NCBI GenBank assembly: GCA_035701265.1 | Contig: DASSNU010000009.1 | Span: forward strand, 1 to 64,000 | Direction of reading: 5' to 3' | DNA: 64,000 bases | Source: DASSNU01 sp035701265 | Lineage (GTDB): Bacteria > Gemmatimonadota > Gemmatimonadetes > Gemmatimonadales > Gemmatimonadaceae | Shown: positions 35,558 to 44,131 of the stretch, piece by piece | Layout: the number at the start of each line of letters is the position of its first letter | Position numbering within the stretch: the first letter of the stretch is position 1 | Program-made: the position numbers and the translations under genes | The notes under the pieces: generated by a model | Seen by the model: the letters and a program-made list of their open reading frames with translations, nothing else | Told to the model about the DNA's origin: nothing | Database searches by the model: none

Positions 35558-36100
35558 TCACATCGCTTCGACCGGAACACCGCACGCGCGGTACGCGTCC
35601 AGCGCCTCGCGGCTGAAGCAGGCGAAGATGACGCGGTCGATCGCGCCCGCGTGTTCCGCTCCCCATACACGCACCGTTCGCGTGGCGATGTCGGTCGCGT
35701 CGCGCAACGGGAAGCCGTAGATGCCCGTGCTGATGGCAGGGAACGCAACGCTGCCGCAGCGATGCTCCGCCGCGAGATCGAGCGCGGCGCGGTAGCACGA
35801 CGCCAGGAGCTCCGCTTCGCCGTGGTGTCCGCCCTGCCACACCGGGCCCACGGCGTGGATCACGTAGCGCGCCGGCAGGTCGAACCCCGGCGTGATGCGC
35901 GCCTCGCCCGTGGGGCACCCGCCCATGGTCATGCACTCGCGCGCGAGCTCGGGCCCCGCCGCTCTATGGATCGCGCCGCACACGCCGCCGCCCGGCAGGA
36001 GTTGCGCGTTGGCGGCGTTGACGATCGCGTCCACCGTGAGCGTCGTGATGTCCGCCAGGCGGGCGGTGAGACGCAGCGAGTCGCGTGCGTCGGCCGTCAC
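35558..36100 (-). CDS. Macro-domain protein (O-acetyl-ADP-ribose deacetylase-like)
   Basis: 180 residues covering one macro domain. Signature motifs are DAIVNAANAQLLPGGGVCGA (ADP-ribose loop with NAAN), CPTGEARITPG, YVIHAVGPVW, and SVAFPAISTGIYGFP, which matches the phosphate-binding loop of YmdB-type enzymes. These hydrolyse O-acetyl-ADP-ribose or remove ADP-ribose from proteins. The GTG start overlaps the stop of the gene upstream (GTGA), so translation is coupled to a secreted protein of unknown function, an unusual partner. Confidence 0.92.
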   Translation of the reverse strand: MTADARDSLRLTARLADITTLTVDAIVNAANAQLLPGGGVCGAIHRAAGPELARECMTMGGCPTGEARITPGFDLPARYVIHAVGPVWQGGHHGEAELLASCYRAALDLAAEHRCGSVAFPAISTGIYGFPLRDATDIATRTVRVWGAEHAGAIDRVIFACFSREALDAYRACGVPVEAM

Positions 36101-37635
36101 CCGCCGTCACCATGGTCGTCGTCGCGTCCCTCGTACACCCCGTCCAGGTAGCGTTGCAGCCGAACCGAGTCAGCGGGCATGCGCGTGTCGCCGCGCGCCC
36201 CGCCGCTGATTCCCTTGATAAAGTCGCCATCCGGCGTGAGCAGCATCCACCGCGGATGCTCGGGATCGGGAGAGTCGAACACGGCAAATACTGACCCCAC
36301 GCTGTCGAAGACGATCACGCGCGTGCGCTCCCACTGCGCCGTGGCGGGGTGGAGGATCGCCACGTGATGGGGAACGAGATCGCGCGGCAGCGCGAGCAGC
36401 ATCGGAACGAGCAGCTCCTCCATGCCGCGGTCGGCAGCCGCCCACGGCTCGGGGGGGATGGCCAGGATTGTGTCTGCGGCGCCCTCTCGCTCCAACAGCA
36501 CGGAGTCGCCGCGTGGCGTGATCCCTTGGTGCACAATCGTGCCGGCCGCATTCGCCACCGTCGATTCGTACGAGCGGAGACGCGCGCCGGCGAAGGTGAC
36601 CGTGGCGATCTGCAGGAGCCCGTCGTTCCGCGCGAGCGCCGACGTGATGCGTCCCGGCTCACGCTGCACCGTGTGTCGCTCGATCGTGGTCTGCGATGCG
36701 TCGCTCGTGCCCGCCGAGTCCGCGCCAGGCAACTGCGCCATGAGAAAGCGCGCGGTTGCCGAGTCCGCCGGTGTCATCTCGAACCTCGACTGTATTCCTG
36801 CCGGCACTTTCTTGTGTCCGAAGGGCGACACGCCGCTGCCGTGCAGGTCCATCGACCAGCTCCGGTAGAGCAGCCGTCCGCCCTGCACGTCGAACAGATC
36901 GCGCTCGGACACCGCGCCGCTCACCTCCATCCACGCCGCTTTCGCCCGGGAGAGCTTCGGGAGAATGTTGAGGCGCATCTGGACGGCTCCGGCCGCATCG
37001 ATCTGCGCCACCTCGTGCACGCCCAGCGTGTCGAACACGCGCGTCACGCGGTACGTGCGGATCGCGGAATACCATTCCGTTCCGTCCGCATCATGTCCTC
37101 GCGAAATCACCGAATCCGTCCACTCCGTGCCGACGACGAGCGCCGTGTCGGGGAGGAGCAGCAACAGGTCGACGCGCTGCGTGGGTGACGGTTGTTCGTG
37201 ATCGATCTCCTGGACGTGACCAGTGGGCGCGATCAGGTACGTGTCGTGCTTGGAGCGCCGGGCCGCGTCGAGGGTGATCTGTGTGATGGTGACCGTCGGC
37301 TGTGCGTCCGTTCCGCCCCACACGTGCTCTTCTACGCGATGCTCCGGGCTCAGGACGTCGACGGTGTCCTTGCCATCGATCCAGTACATCCAGTACGGGT
37401 TGGCGCTCAGGTATCGGAGTGTATCGGGAGCGGAGGCGTATCGTGGTGCGCGTTGCGCGTGGAGCCGCGCGGGCGCGCCGAACGTTTGTAGCAGCAATGC
37501 CGGAAGCAATGCGCTGAGCGCGTACGGTGCGGCTCGGAGCGCGTGCGACGCGGCTCGGAGCTCGTACCATTGTGTTGCAGCCGAGCGTGTCGCGCCGGTG
37601 GTTGTGGCGGCTGAGAGGCGGAGGGATGGGCGCAT
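36097..37635 (-). CDS. Secreted hypothetical protein
   Basis: 512 residues, no known family. The N-terminus holds a hydrophobic stretch (ALSALLPALLLQTFGAPARLHAQ) that looks like a signal peptide after a long basic region, so the true start may be an internal Met or Val. The rest is beta-rich with a pattern YLSANPYWMYWIDGKDTV, FEMTPADSATARFLMAQL and WMLLTPDGDFIKG. It is translationally coupled (GTGA) to the macro-domain gene, and no catalytic motif could be seen. Confidence 0.7.
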   Translation of the reverse strand: MRPSLRLSAATTTGATRSAATQWYELRAASHALRAAPYALSALLPALLLQTFGAPARLHAQRAPRYASAPDTLRYLSANPYWMYWIDGKDTVDVLSPEHRVEEHVWGGTDAQPTVTITQITLDAARRSKHDTYLIAPTGHVQEIDHEQPSPTQRVDLLLLLPDTALVVGTEWTDSVISRGHDADGTEWYSAIRTYRVTRVFDTLGVHEVAQIDAAGAVQMRLNILPKLSRAKAAWMEVSGAVSERDLFDVQGGRLLYRSWSMDLHGSGVSPFGHKKVPAGIQSRFEMTPADSATARFLMAQLPGADSAGTSDASQTTIERHTVQREPGRITSALARNDGLLQIATVTFAGARLRSYESTVANAAGTIVHQGITPRGDSVLLEREGAADTILAIPPEPWAAADRGMEELLVPMLLALPRDLVPHHVAILHPATAQWERTRVIVFDSVGSVFAVFDSPDPEHPRWMLLTPDGDFIKGISGGARGDTRMPADSVRLQRYLDGVYEGRDDDHGDGG

Positions 37636-37746
37636 GGGCGCTGATGGCGGCGGGAGAGAGCGTCCTCATCGGGCGGCGGTGCCCTGGCGCCAACATAGGG
37701 CGTGACCGCCGCGCGAGCCAGCGCCGGCGCCCGTCACGCCCCCGTG

Positions 37747-38418
37747 CTATCGCGGTACCTCCGTGCTATCCCGGCGCCCGTGGAAGGGGACGCGTCCGCC
37801 AGGTCCAGGTCGTGGTCCCGGGACCACCATGCCGTGATGCGTGTCGCGGTCGTAGGCGCTCTGCCGCGTGGCGAGATCTCGCAGGATGCGCTCTCCCTCC
37901 TGGTTCGCCTGGGCCGACGCCGCCGCGCAGCTCGGCGCCTCGATAGGACGGAGCGCGCGCACGATCTCTCCTCCCGCGTCGGCGGCCAGTCGCACGTGAC
38001 CACGCTCGTGCTCCAGCAACCGCGCCAGATAGTCGTTCCACCACGCGCGCGCTGCTGAATCTGTCGCACCCTTGGGATCCCAGCGTGGGACGTGCACTTC
38101 CGCATCCACGCGCGCGCCCACCTGGCGTAGTGCGCACCGCCCAGGCTGCCGGTCGTACTCGTACGACCAGTTCACCCGCCAGATGGTGGTTCCCGGGTAC
38201 TGCCCCACGGCAGCCGCCGGCCCGTCGCGTACCATTTCCGTGTGAACGCTGTCGAGTCTCGTGGCGCCGACGGGTCGCTCGATGAGCCGCGTGGAGAGCT
38301 GCACCCCTGCCGGCACGCTTCCAACGGAGAGCGGCCTGGCCGTAGCGCACGCGATCGTGGCGCATACGACGAGGAGTGCGACGGGTACGCTCCGCAGAGA
38401 ACTGTGGGATGGTGCCAT
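37747..38418 (-). CDS. DUF922-like secreted zinc-protease candidate
   Basis: 223 residues. A lipoprotein-type N-terminus (VALLVVCATIACATARP) is followed by a domain with TTIWRVNWSYEYD and AWWNDYLARLLEHERGHVRLAA. The HExxH motif (HERGH) after a W..YL..L pattern is the hallmark of the DUF922 family, proposed to be zinc-dependent proteases. The C-terminal tail is Gly/Pro/Arg-rich (MVVPGPRPGPGGRVPFHGRR). Activity is inferred from the motif only. Confidence 0.78.
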   Translation of the reverse strand: MAPSHSSLRSVPVALLVVCATIACATARPLSVGSVPAGVQLSTRLIERPVGATRLDSVHTEMVRDGPAAAVGQYPGTTIWRVNWSYEYDRQPGRCALRQVGARVDAEVHVPRWDPKGATDSAARAWWNDYLARLLEHERGHVRLAADAGGEIVRALRPIEAPSCAAASAQANQEGERILRDLATRQSAYDRDTHHGMVVPGPRPGPGGRVPFHGRRDSTEVPR

Positions 38419-38606
38419 GTGCTTCGGATGACGGAGACTCTCGATTGACCTTCGGCAACGCTGCTCTACCAGGCGCTGCGCGCGTCACGCCAATCTGCAG
38501 CGACGTCCGGCGGGTGCATCATCGAAGTGTGGCCGGCGGTATCAAATCGTCGCAGACGAATGCGCGCCGCCATCCGCATGCGGGCAGCGCCCCATGCAGC
38601 ATGCCC

Positions 38607-39161
38607 CTACTCCAACGCCGTCCCCGCGAACAACTCGGCGAGCGGGATCTCCACCACGCGGCCGACCCCCGGCGGCCACCATCGCAGCACGTCGTCCACC
38701 ATCACGTGCACTCCGCGCGCGCGAGAGACCTCCACCGTCTGCGCATGCCGGTCCACGAGCCACACCTCCTGCACGCCGAGCGCGAGATAGGCGTCTCGCT
38801 TGAACTCGCGATCATAGATGCGCGAAGAGCGGCTCACCACCTCCACCGCGAGCCAGCGTTCGGTGATCTCCTGCCACTTCGCCGCCCCCGCGAATCGCGA
38901 AGGAAACACGAGCAGATCGGGCTCGAGCTGCGTGTCGCGCGCCTGCACCACAGCGCCATGGCACACCACACACGCGTCGCCGGTGGCCTGCACGACCGCC
39001 GCGAGCGTAGCGGCGAGACGCGCGACCACGACCTCGTGCGACACGCCTGGCGATGGTGTCACGAGCAAGAGCCCATCGAGCAGCTCGTACCGGTTCCCGT
39101 CGTCGGGGAAGTGCTGGAGCTCCTCGATGGTGTACCGCGGTACAGAGATGGCCATGGCCAT
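38607..39161 (-). CDS. Uma2-family restriction-endonuclease-like protein
   Basis: 184 residues. The PD-(D/E)xK fold of the Uma2 (DUF820) family is visible: YTIEELQHFPDDGNRYELLD followed by GLLLVTPSPGVSH, LEPDLLVFPS (catalytic Asp), and WLAVEVVSRSSRIYDREFKR (Glu and Lys). These proteins are abundant in cyanobacteria and Gemmatimonadota, and their function is not settled. ATG at 39161 (MAMAIS) is chosen; an in-frame start 21 bases upstream is possible. The 304 bp to the LemA gene contains nothing else that I could assign. Confidence 0.88.
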   Translation of the reverse strand: MAMAISVPRYTIEELQHFPDDGNRYELLDGLLLVTPSPGVSHEVVVARLAATLAAVVQATGDACVVCHGAVVQARDTQLEPDLLVFPSRFAGAAKWQEITERWLAVEVVSRSSRIYDREFKRDAYLALGVQEVWLVDRHAQTVEVSRARGVHVMVDDVLRWWPPGVGRVVEIPLAELFAGTALE

Positions 39162-39465
39162 AGGATACGCTCGGTCCATGTGAGGTGTCCACTCGGCATT
39201 CCGCAACATGGACGCGACCTCGGATTTCCTCTCATCCATGCCGCGCGGCGAGGAGCCACGCATCGCACCATCCGCCGGACGCCTCGCGCGAATCACGGCC
39301 GTCCCGCGCGATGGCTCCGTCCGCTCTCGCTTACCGGGCGGCCGCCCAGCGCGCCGACGCCGCGCCCCCGAGCGCGGTGGTGCCGGGCGCTCACCTCCAC
39401 CGCACCGGATGCCATATATTCTCCCCGTCGCCGTCGCACCCTTCCCTCTCCCCCGTGCGATCCCC

Positions 39466-40017
39466 ATGGCCATCCTCATCATCGTCGCGGCCGTTCTCCT
39501 CGCGTGGATCGTGATCGCCTTCAACCGGCTCACGCGTCTCCGCCAACTCGGCGCCAACGCGTGGTCCGACATCGATGTGCAGCTCAAGCGGCGGCACGAC
39601 CTCATCCCCAACGTCGTCGCCGTGGTGCAGGGACACGCGGGCTACGAGCGCTCCACGCTCGAGGCGCTCACCGCCGCCCGTGCGCGCGCGCTGCAGGCGC
39701 AGAGTCCCGCCGAGCGCTTTCGCGAGGAGAACCCGTTGGGCAAGGAGCTGCAGCGCATCTTCGCCGTGGCCGAGGCGTATCCGGATCTCAAGGCCGCGGC
39801 GAGCTTCGCCGCGCTGCAACGCACGCTGGTGGAGGTGGAAGACACGCTGCAGAACGCGCGGCGGTACTACAACGCCGTCGTGCGCGACTACGACACCGCT
39901 ATCGCGCAGTTCCCCACCAATCTCATCGCGGCACCCTTCGGATTCCGCCCCATGGAGTTCTTCGGCATCGATGACGATGCCGAGCGCGCCGTTCCCAGAG
40001 TAGAGACTGGCCAATGA
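39466..40017 (+). CDS. lemA: LemA-family protein
   Basis: 183 residues. One N-terminal membrane helix (AILIIVAAVLLAWIVIAFNRL) precedes the conserved LemA signature AWSDIDVQLKRRHDLIPNVV, and long helices (LEALTAARARALQAQSPAER; LVEVEDTLQNARRYYNAVVR) form the coiled bundle. It ends with FFGIDDDAERAVPRV. LemA proteins are membrane-associated with the bundle outside; their function is not defined but they commonly pair with DUF2207/TPM-domain proteins, as here. The stop overlaps the start of the next gene (ATGA). ATG 39466 is taken because the helix starts directly. Confidence 0.92.
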   Translation: MAILIIVAAVLLAWIVIAFNRLTRLRQLGANAWSDIDVQLKRRHDLIPNVVAVVQGHAGYERSTLEALTAARARALQAQSPAERFREENPLGKELQRIFAVAEAYPDLKAAASFAALQRTLVEVEDTLQNARRYYNAVVRDYDTAIAQFPTNLIAAPFGFRPMEFFGIDDDAERAVPRVETGQ

Positions 40018-41756
40018 CTACCACGCGTCCTCGCCGAATCGTCGCTGCGTGCGTCGCGGCGCTGCTGCTGCTCGCGGCGTCCGCCCTGTCCGCGCACGCG
40101 CAGCGTTCGTTGCAGATCGACCGCTTCGACGCCGCCATTCGCGTGAATCGCGACGCCACGATCGACGTGAACGAAGCGATCACCGTAACGTTCAGCGGCG
40201 CGTGGAACGGGATCTATCGCACCATCCCCGTCGTCTACCACAACCCGCAGCGGTTGAACTGGACGATCGATCTGGACGACATCCGCGCCACCGACGAGGC
40301 GGGACACACCCTCAAGGTCGAGCGGAAACGAGAGGGCAAGTACGCCAAGCTCAAGATCTGGGTCCCCGGCGCGGTGAACGCCACACATACCGTCGCGCTC
40401 CATTACCGCGCGACGAACGCGCTCCGCTTCTTCGACGATCACGACGAGCTCTACTGGAACGTGACCGGCGATGAGTGGGACGTGCCCGTCGGCAGAGCGT
40501 CGGCGCACATCGAGCTCCCGCCCGGCGCCACCGGCATCCGCGCCATCGCCTTCAACGGCGCGTATCACTCCACGGCCCAGGATGCAAAGGTGAACATCCT
40601 GGCGACCACGGTGGATGTCGTCCTTCCCACCCCCCTTGGCTTTCACGAGGGGCTGACCGCGGTGGTGGGGTGGGACAAGGGGGTGGTGGCACAGCCAGGC
40701 GTCGTCGGGCGCGTCGCACATGGACTGGCGATCAACTGGCCGCTGCTCATCCCGCCCATCGCGCTCGTCGTGATGTTCGCGATCTGGCGGCGCCGCGGGC
40801 GCGATCCGCGCCTCCGTCCCATCACCGTGCGCTACGAGCCCCCCGCGGGGCTCACCCCGGGCGAGGCCGGCACCCTGATGGACAACAAGGTCGACATCCG
40901 CGACATCACCGCGACGCTCGTCGATCTCGCCGTCCGCGGCCACCTCAAGTTCGTGGAGGAAGAGAAACCGAGACTCTTCGGCCTCATGCACAAGACCGAG
41001 TACGTCCTGGTGAAGCAGACGCCGCCAGCAGATGCAGCGCCGCTCGCCGGCCACGAGCGGCGCGTGCTCGACGGCGTCTTCGAGGGACGCGGCGACATGG
41101 TGAGCCTCTCCACGCTCGAGAACGAGTTCTACAAGGCCATCCCCGACATCGACAAGGCGCTCTTCGACAAGCTCCTCGAGCGCAGGTACTACCGCGCGCG
41201 GCCGGACACGGTGCAGGGCAAGTGGGTAGCGCTGGGAATGGTGGTCGGCCTCGGACTGGCGGTCGCCGGTCCGACCCTCGGTGCGAAGCTGCTGCTCTCC
41301 CCGGTGCCCTTCGTGATCGCGGGGATTCTCACCGGCATCATCATGGTTGGCTTCGGTCTCATCATGCCCGCTCGCACGGAGAGCGGCGCTCGAGCGCTCG
41401 AAGCCACACTGGGATTCGAGGAGTTCCTGAACCGCGTCGAGAGCGAGAAGTACCGCCACGCCATCGTCGGACACCCGGAGCTGTTCGACAGGTATCTCCC
41501 CTACGCCATGGCGTTCGGCGTGGAGAAGAAATGGTCGCACGCCTTCGAGGGGATCTACACGCAGCCGCCCACCTGGTACTCGGGGCCGAGCGTGGCGCAC
41601 TTCTCCGTGGGGCGGCTCTCCTCCAGCCTGTCCAACTTCTCCACGCGCACCAGCGCCGCGCTCTCCTCCTCGCCGCGCAGCTCCGGCGGATCGGGGTTCG
41701 GCGGAGGCGGCTTCTCCGGCGGCGGTGGAGGCGGCGGAGGTGGGGGCGGGTTCTGA
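40014..41756 (+). CDS. DUF2207 membrane protein
   Basis: 580 residues. Signal peptide (IVAACVAALLLLAASALSAHAQ), an external beta-sandwich (about 30-230, FDAAIRVNRDATIDVNEAIT), a membrane helix (WPLLIPPIALVVMFAIWRRR), a cytoplasmic winged-helix-like region (LTPGEAGTLMDNKVDIRDIT), two further helices near 410-455, and a C-terminal tail of Ser then Gly repeats (GGGGFSGGGGGGGGGGGF). Domain order and the Gly-rich end are characteristic of DUF2207 proteins. Coupled to LemA. Probably works with it in an envelope process of unknown nature. Confidence 0.92.
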   Translation: MTTTRPRRIVAACVAALLLLAASALSAHAQRSLQIDRFDAAIRVNRDATIDVNEAITVTFSGAWNGIYRTIPVVYHNPQRLNWTIDLDDIRATDEAGHTLKVERKREGKYAKLKIWVPGAVNATHTVALHYRATNALRFFDDHDELYWNVTGDEWDVPVGRASAHIELPPGATGIRAIAFNGAYHSTAQDAKVNILATTVDVVLPTPLGFHEGLTAVVGWDKGVVAQPGVVGRVAHGLAINWPLLIPPIALVVMFAIWRRRGRDPRLRPITVRYEPPAGLTPGEAGTLMDNKVDIRDITATLVDLAVRGHLKFVEEEKPRLFGLMHKTEYVLVKQTPPADAAPLAGHERRVLDGVFEGRGDMVSLSTLENEFYKAIPDIDKALFDKLLERRYYRARPDTVQGKWVALGMVVGLGLAVAGPTLGAKLLLSPVPFVIAGILTGIIMVGFGLIMPARTESGARALEATLGFEEFLNRVESEKYRHAIVGHPELFDRYLPYAMAFGVEKKWSHAFEGIYTQPPTWYSGPSVAHFSVGRLSSSLSNFSTRTSAALSSSPRSSGGSGFGGGGFSGGGGGGGGGGGF

Positions 41757-41812
41757 GAGAGGATGGGGACGGGACAGAGGGGAGACTCGCTTCAGCTCTC
41801 CCACCCCCACCC

Positions 41813-42214
41813 CTATCCGCCCAGGCGCTCCACCCAACCGAAGCGGTCGAAGCCCGGATCGAAGGTCATGATGCGCGAGATGTCGTTGCGCTCCATGACC
41901 GCGATGTGGAGCGCATCGCGCGCCGAGCATTCGCCGCTCAGGCCGAGCATCACGTCCTTTGCACGCAACACATCCTCGCGCTCGACGGCGTAGACCTCGT
42001 CCACCACACCCAGCAGCGCATTGAACGCAGGCTGGATGGCATCGGCGCGACGGATGGCCGCGTACCGGTGCAGGATCTCCTGAAGCACCTCGGCGTCGGT
42101 CACCAGCCGCTCCTCACGCTCGATCCAGCTCTCCAGGACGCGTCGCGCCGCATCCTTGTTCGGGTGCGGCGCGCCCACGAGGTACATCGGAATGTTGGAG
42201 TCGATGAAGATCAC
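41813..42214 (-). CDS. PIN-domain ribonuclease toxin (VapC-like)
   Basis: 133 residues from the GTG at 42214. Acidic residues of the PIN nuclease are in FIDSNIPMYLVG (first Asp), EVLQEILHRY (Glu), SARDALHIAVM (Asp) and MTFDPGFDRF (Asp). VapC toxins cut tRNA or rRNA and are neutralised by the partner. The start overlaps the antitoxin stop (GTGA). A 6-bp inverted repeat with loop in the 56 bp after the stop (GGGAGA at 41780, TCTCCC at 41797) could terminate this and the convergent DUF2207 gene. Confidence 0.85.
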   Translation of the reverse strand: MIFIDSNIPMYLVGAPHPNKDAARRVLESWIEREERLVTDAEVLQEILHRYAAIRRADAIQPAFNALLGVVDEVYAVEREDVLRAKDVMLGLSGECSARDALHIAVMERNDISRIMTFDPGFDRFGWVERLGG

Positions 42215-42468
42215 GACTCCGATCCGGTGAGATACCCCTTCTCGATTTCGGAAAGCATCTGCGCGATGTCGGCGGTCGGGTAGCTCCCCTGCGCCGCCTC
42301 CCGCACCGCCGAGAGCTTCCGGCGCGCATCGGAGGCAGGCTCCTCCCGCCGCGCCTTCCGCAGCGCCTGCCGCACCCACTCGGCCACCGTCATCCGGTTG
42401 AGCCGTGCCGCGCGCCGGATGTCGGCGAATTCGCGCTCGTCGAGGAGCACCTGAAGGCGTGTACTCAT
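42211..42468 (-). CDS. Ribbon-helix-helix antitoxin of the PIN toxin
   Basis: 85 residues. The N-terminal 40 residues (TRLQVLLDEREFADIRRAAR then LNRMTVAEWVRQALRKARRE) match a ribbon-helix-helix DNA-binding fold. The C-terminal 40, acidic and partly disordered, should wrap the toxin. The ATG at 42468 lies right behind a strong promoter, which suggests a leaderless message. It should repress its own promoter through the inverted repeat at 42473-42491. Confidence 0.82.
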   Translation of the reverse strand: MSTRLQVLLDEREFADIRRAARLNRMTVAEWVRQALRKARREEPASDARRKLSAVREAAQGSYPTADIAQMLSEIEKGYLTGSES

Positions 42469-42472
42469 GTGT

Positions 42473-42504
42473 ATGAGTATAAATGACTCATTTTTGTTAG
42501 TCAA
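42473..42504 (-). promoter_or_regulatory. Promoter and operator of the toxin-antitoxin pair
   Basis: On the minus strand, TTGACT (42499-42504), a 17-base spacer and TATACT (42476-42481) form a near-consensus sigma-70 promoter. The -10 lies only 7 bases before the antitoxin ATG, so transcription would begin at or beside the start codon (leaderless). ATGAGT (42473-42478) and ACTCAT (42486-42491) make a perfect 6-bp inverted repeat over the -10, a good operator for a ribbon-helix-helix repressor. Confidence 0.8.
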
Positions 42505-42732
42505 CGACATTGACACTTCTGGCGCTCGGAGCGTGGCAGGTTGTGGTGGACGCCTGGGGACAGCCGGGGGCCGCCGTGATGGCGACTTCCCGCCCCCCCT
42601 CGCGAACCGCGCTCCGCCCCGCATAGAGCCCCCGCTCCACGAAATAGACGCAGCCTTCACCGCCCGTGCGCCGCCGCGGTCGATGCGCGGTCCAACTCCG
42701 CGCGCCGCCGTGCGTTTCGCCCTCCCCTGCGC

Positions 42733-42748
42733 CGGTACGCCGCTTGCC
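42733..42748 (+). promoter_or_regulatory. Sigma-54 (-24/-12) promoter candidate, first cluster gene
   Basis: CGGTACG-CCGC-TTGCC: GG and GC are exactly 12 bases apart, TTGC is intact at -12, and ACG of the -24 box is conserved. Transcription would start near 42759, leaving a leader of about 65 bases before the GTG at 42825. It shares CCGCTTGCCTT with the site at 44062. Confidence 0.6.
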
Positions 42749-42824
42749 TTCCGGCCGCGCGGCACTCCTCTCGCCGCCTCACGGCCGGCGCGGTGGTGCC
42801 CAACGAGAAACGGGTGAGGACTCC

Positions 42825-43973
42825 GTGTACACCGTGGCCGGAACGCTCGACCGGGCTGCGCGCTACGTTCCGCGCCACCTCGTCTCATCCGCCGCGCTCG
42901 GCCGCGCGCGCTCGGTGGCGCTGCAGCTTCCGGCAGCGCTGACCAACTGGATCTATCTCGAGTGCCGGCTCGCGGGGAGCACGTGCCCCGACTGCGGGCC
43001 GGACAGCGCATTCGATGAGTCGTCGCGCGTGGATCTCATCGTGCGGGTGGACGAACGCGGACGCTCGCGTCTTACCGGAGACGCCGACGGCCGCGCACTG
43101 GGTGAGCCGCTCGTGTCGACGCCCATCTGGACGCGCATCCGGTCGCTCGCGCGTGCGTGGGCCGGAGCGCACGCGGGACTGCAGCGCGCCATCGGGCGCC
43201 TCTGGCTCGAGTTCGACATCGATGCCACCACCGTGGACTCCGCCGCTCCGCCGGTGCCGCGCGTGTTCGTGGAGTTTGCGCCGGAGCTCTACTGCTCACG
43301 CTCCGTGGCGTTGCGGACGGAAGCGATCGTGGCAGCCATGGAGCTGCTCACGGGGGAGCGCATGCGCCCGTCCACTGCCCGGACCGTTCGCCGCTGCGTC
43401 GAGCAGTTGCCTCCGGGCGCGTGCATCCCCTTCGCCGGAACGCTCCAGCCGTCGGCCGCGGCCGCCACGCGCATCTGCGTGACGGGGCTCCGCACGTCCA
43501 ACGTCGCGGCCTACCTGCACGCCATCGGTTGGAGCGGGGAGACCGATGCGTTGTCCACCGTGCTCGGATCGGCCGCGGGAGGGGCGCTCCCCGCAGCGCC
43601 GGTGGGCGTACTCAACGTGGATGCCGGAGCGGACGTCGCACCGCGCATGGGTGTGGAGCATCTCCTCGACCGGCGGAGTCAACTCGGCGGGCGCATTCTC
43701 GAGGACGACCTGCTCGACGCGCTCGTGGCTCGCGGGATGTGCACGTCGCACAAGCGCGCCGCGCTTCCCGAATGGTGCGGCTGGTCGCGGGAGATCATGC
43801 CGCACGAGCTGTGGAGCAGCCTGGTGGTGCGTCGCGTGAACCATCTGAAGATCACCACCAGCGGCTCCGGGCGAGCCGAAGCCAAGGCGTACCTCTGCCT
43901 CACGCACGCATTCCATGGAGCACCGCGTGCGCACGCCGATCCTCTCCACACGACGGAAGGCTCTATCCAGTAG
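42825..43973 (+). CDS. RiPP-cluster protein of unknown function
   Basis: 382 residues from the GTG at 42825, set by GGTGAGGA a few bases upstream. No catalytic motif recognised. Features seen: CPDCG near residue 55, LWLEFDIDATT and VPRVFVEFAPELYCS in the middle, and RVNHLKITTSGSGRAEAKAY at the C-terminus. I recall unnamed proteins with LWLEFDL..., ...VFF and a final NH(I/V)K...EAKAYL motif next to NHLP/NHLM systems in other phyla, so it may be a conserved partner of such clusters; this is from memory. Two bases after its stop a weak hairpin (GACCGC/GCGGTC, 43973-43996) may end the transcript. It has its own sigma-54-like promoter. Confidence 0.7.
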   Translation: MYTVAGTLDRAARYVPRHLVSSAALGRARSVALQLPAALTNWIYLECRLAGSTCPDCGPDSAFDESSRVDLIVRVDERGRSRLTGDADGRALGEPLVSTPIWTRIRSLARAWAGAHAGLQRAIGRLWLEFDIDATTVDSAAPPVPRVFVEFAPELYCSRSVALRTEAIVAAMELLTGERMRPSTARTVRRCVEQLPPGACIPFAGTLQPSAAAATRICVTGLRTSNVAAYLHAIGWSGETDALSTVLGSAAGGALPAAPVGVLNVDAGADVAPRMGVEHLLDRRSQLGGRILEDDLLDALVARGMCTSHKRAALPEWCGWSREIMPHELWSSLVVRRVNHLKITTSGSGRAEAKAYLCLTHAFHGAPRAHADPLHTTEGSIQ

Positions 43974-44061
43974 ACCGCTGGTTCGCGTTCGCGGTCGGTG
44001 AGCTGCGGTGCACAAGCGGGTAATGCGTTGTCGCAGAACCGGGTAGAGCAATGACGCTCGA

Positions 44062-44077
44062 GGGAACACCGCTTGCC
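44062..44077 (+). promoter_or_regulatory. Sigma-54 promoter candidate for the exporter operon
   Basis: GGGAACA-CCGC-TTGCC with GG and GC 12 bases apart and intact TTGC. Start of transcription would be near 44088, 44 bases before the first precursor gene. The CCGCTTGCCTT block is identical to that at 42740-42750. Confidence 0.6.
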
Positions 44078-44131
44078 TTTGCGCTGGAGCGAAGAGACAC
44101 CCGGACGTGAACCGCCACTGTGGGAGCGCGC

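Noticed and set aside
42666..42824. N-terminal extension of the 382-residue cluster gene
   Set aside because: The extension is Arg/Pro-rich, contains the sigma-54-like promoter, and a GTG with a good ribosome site lies at 42825.
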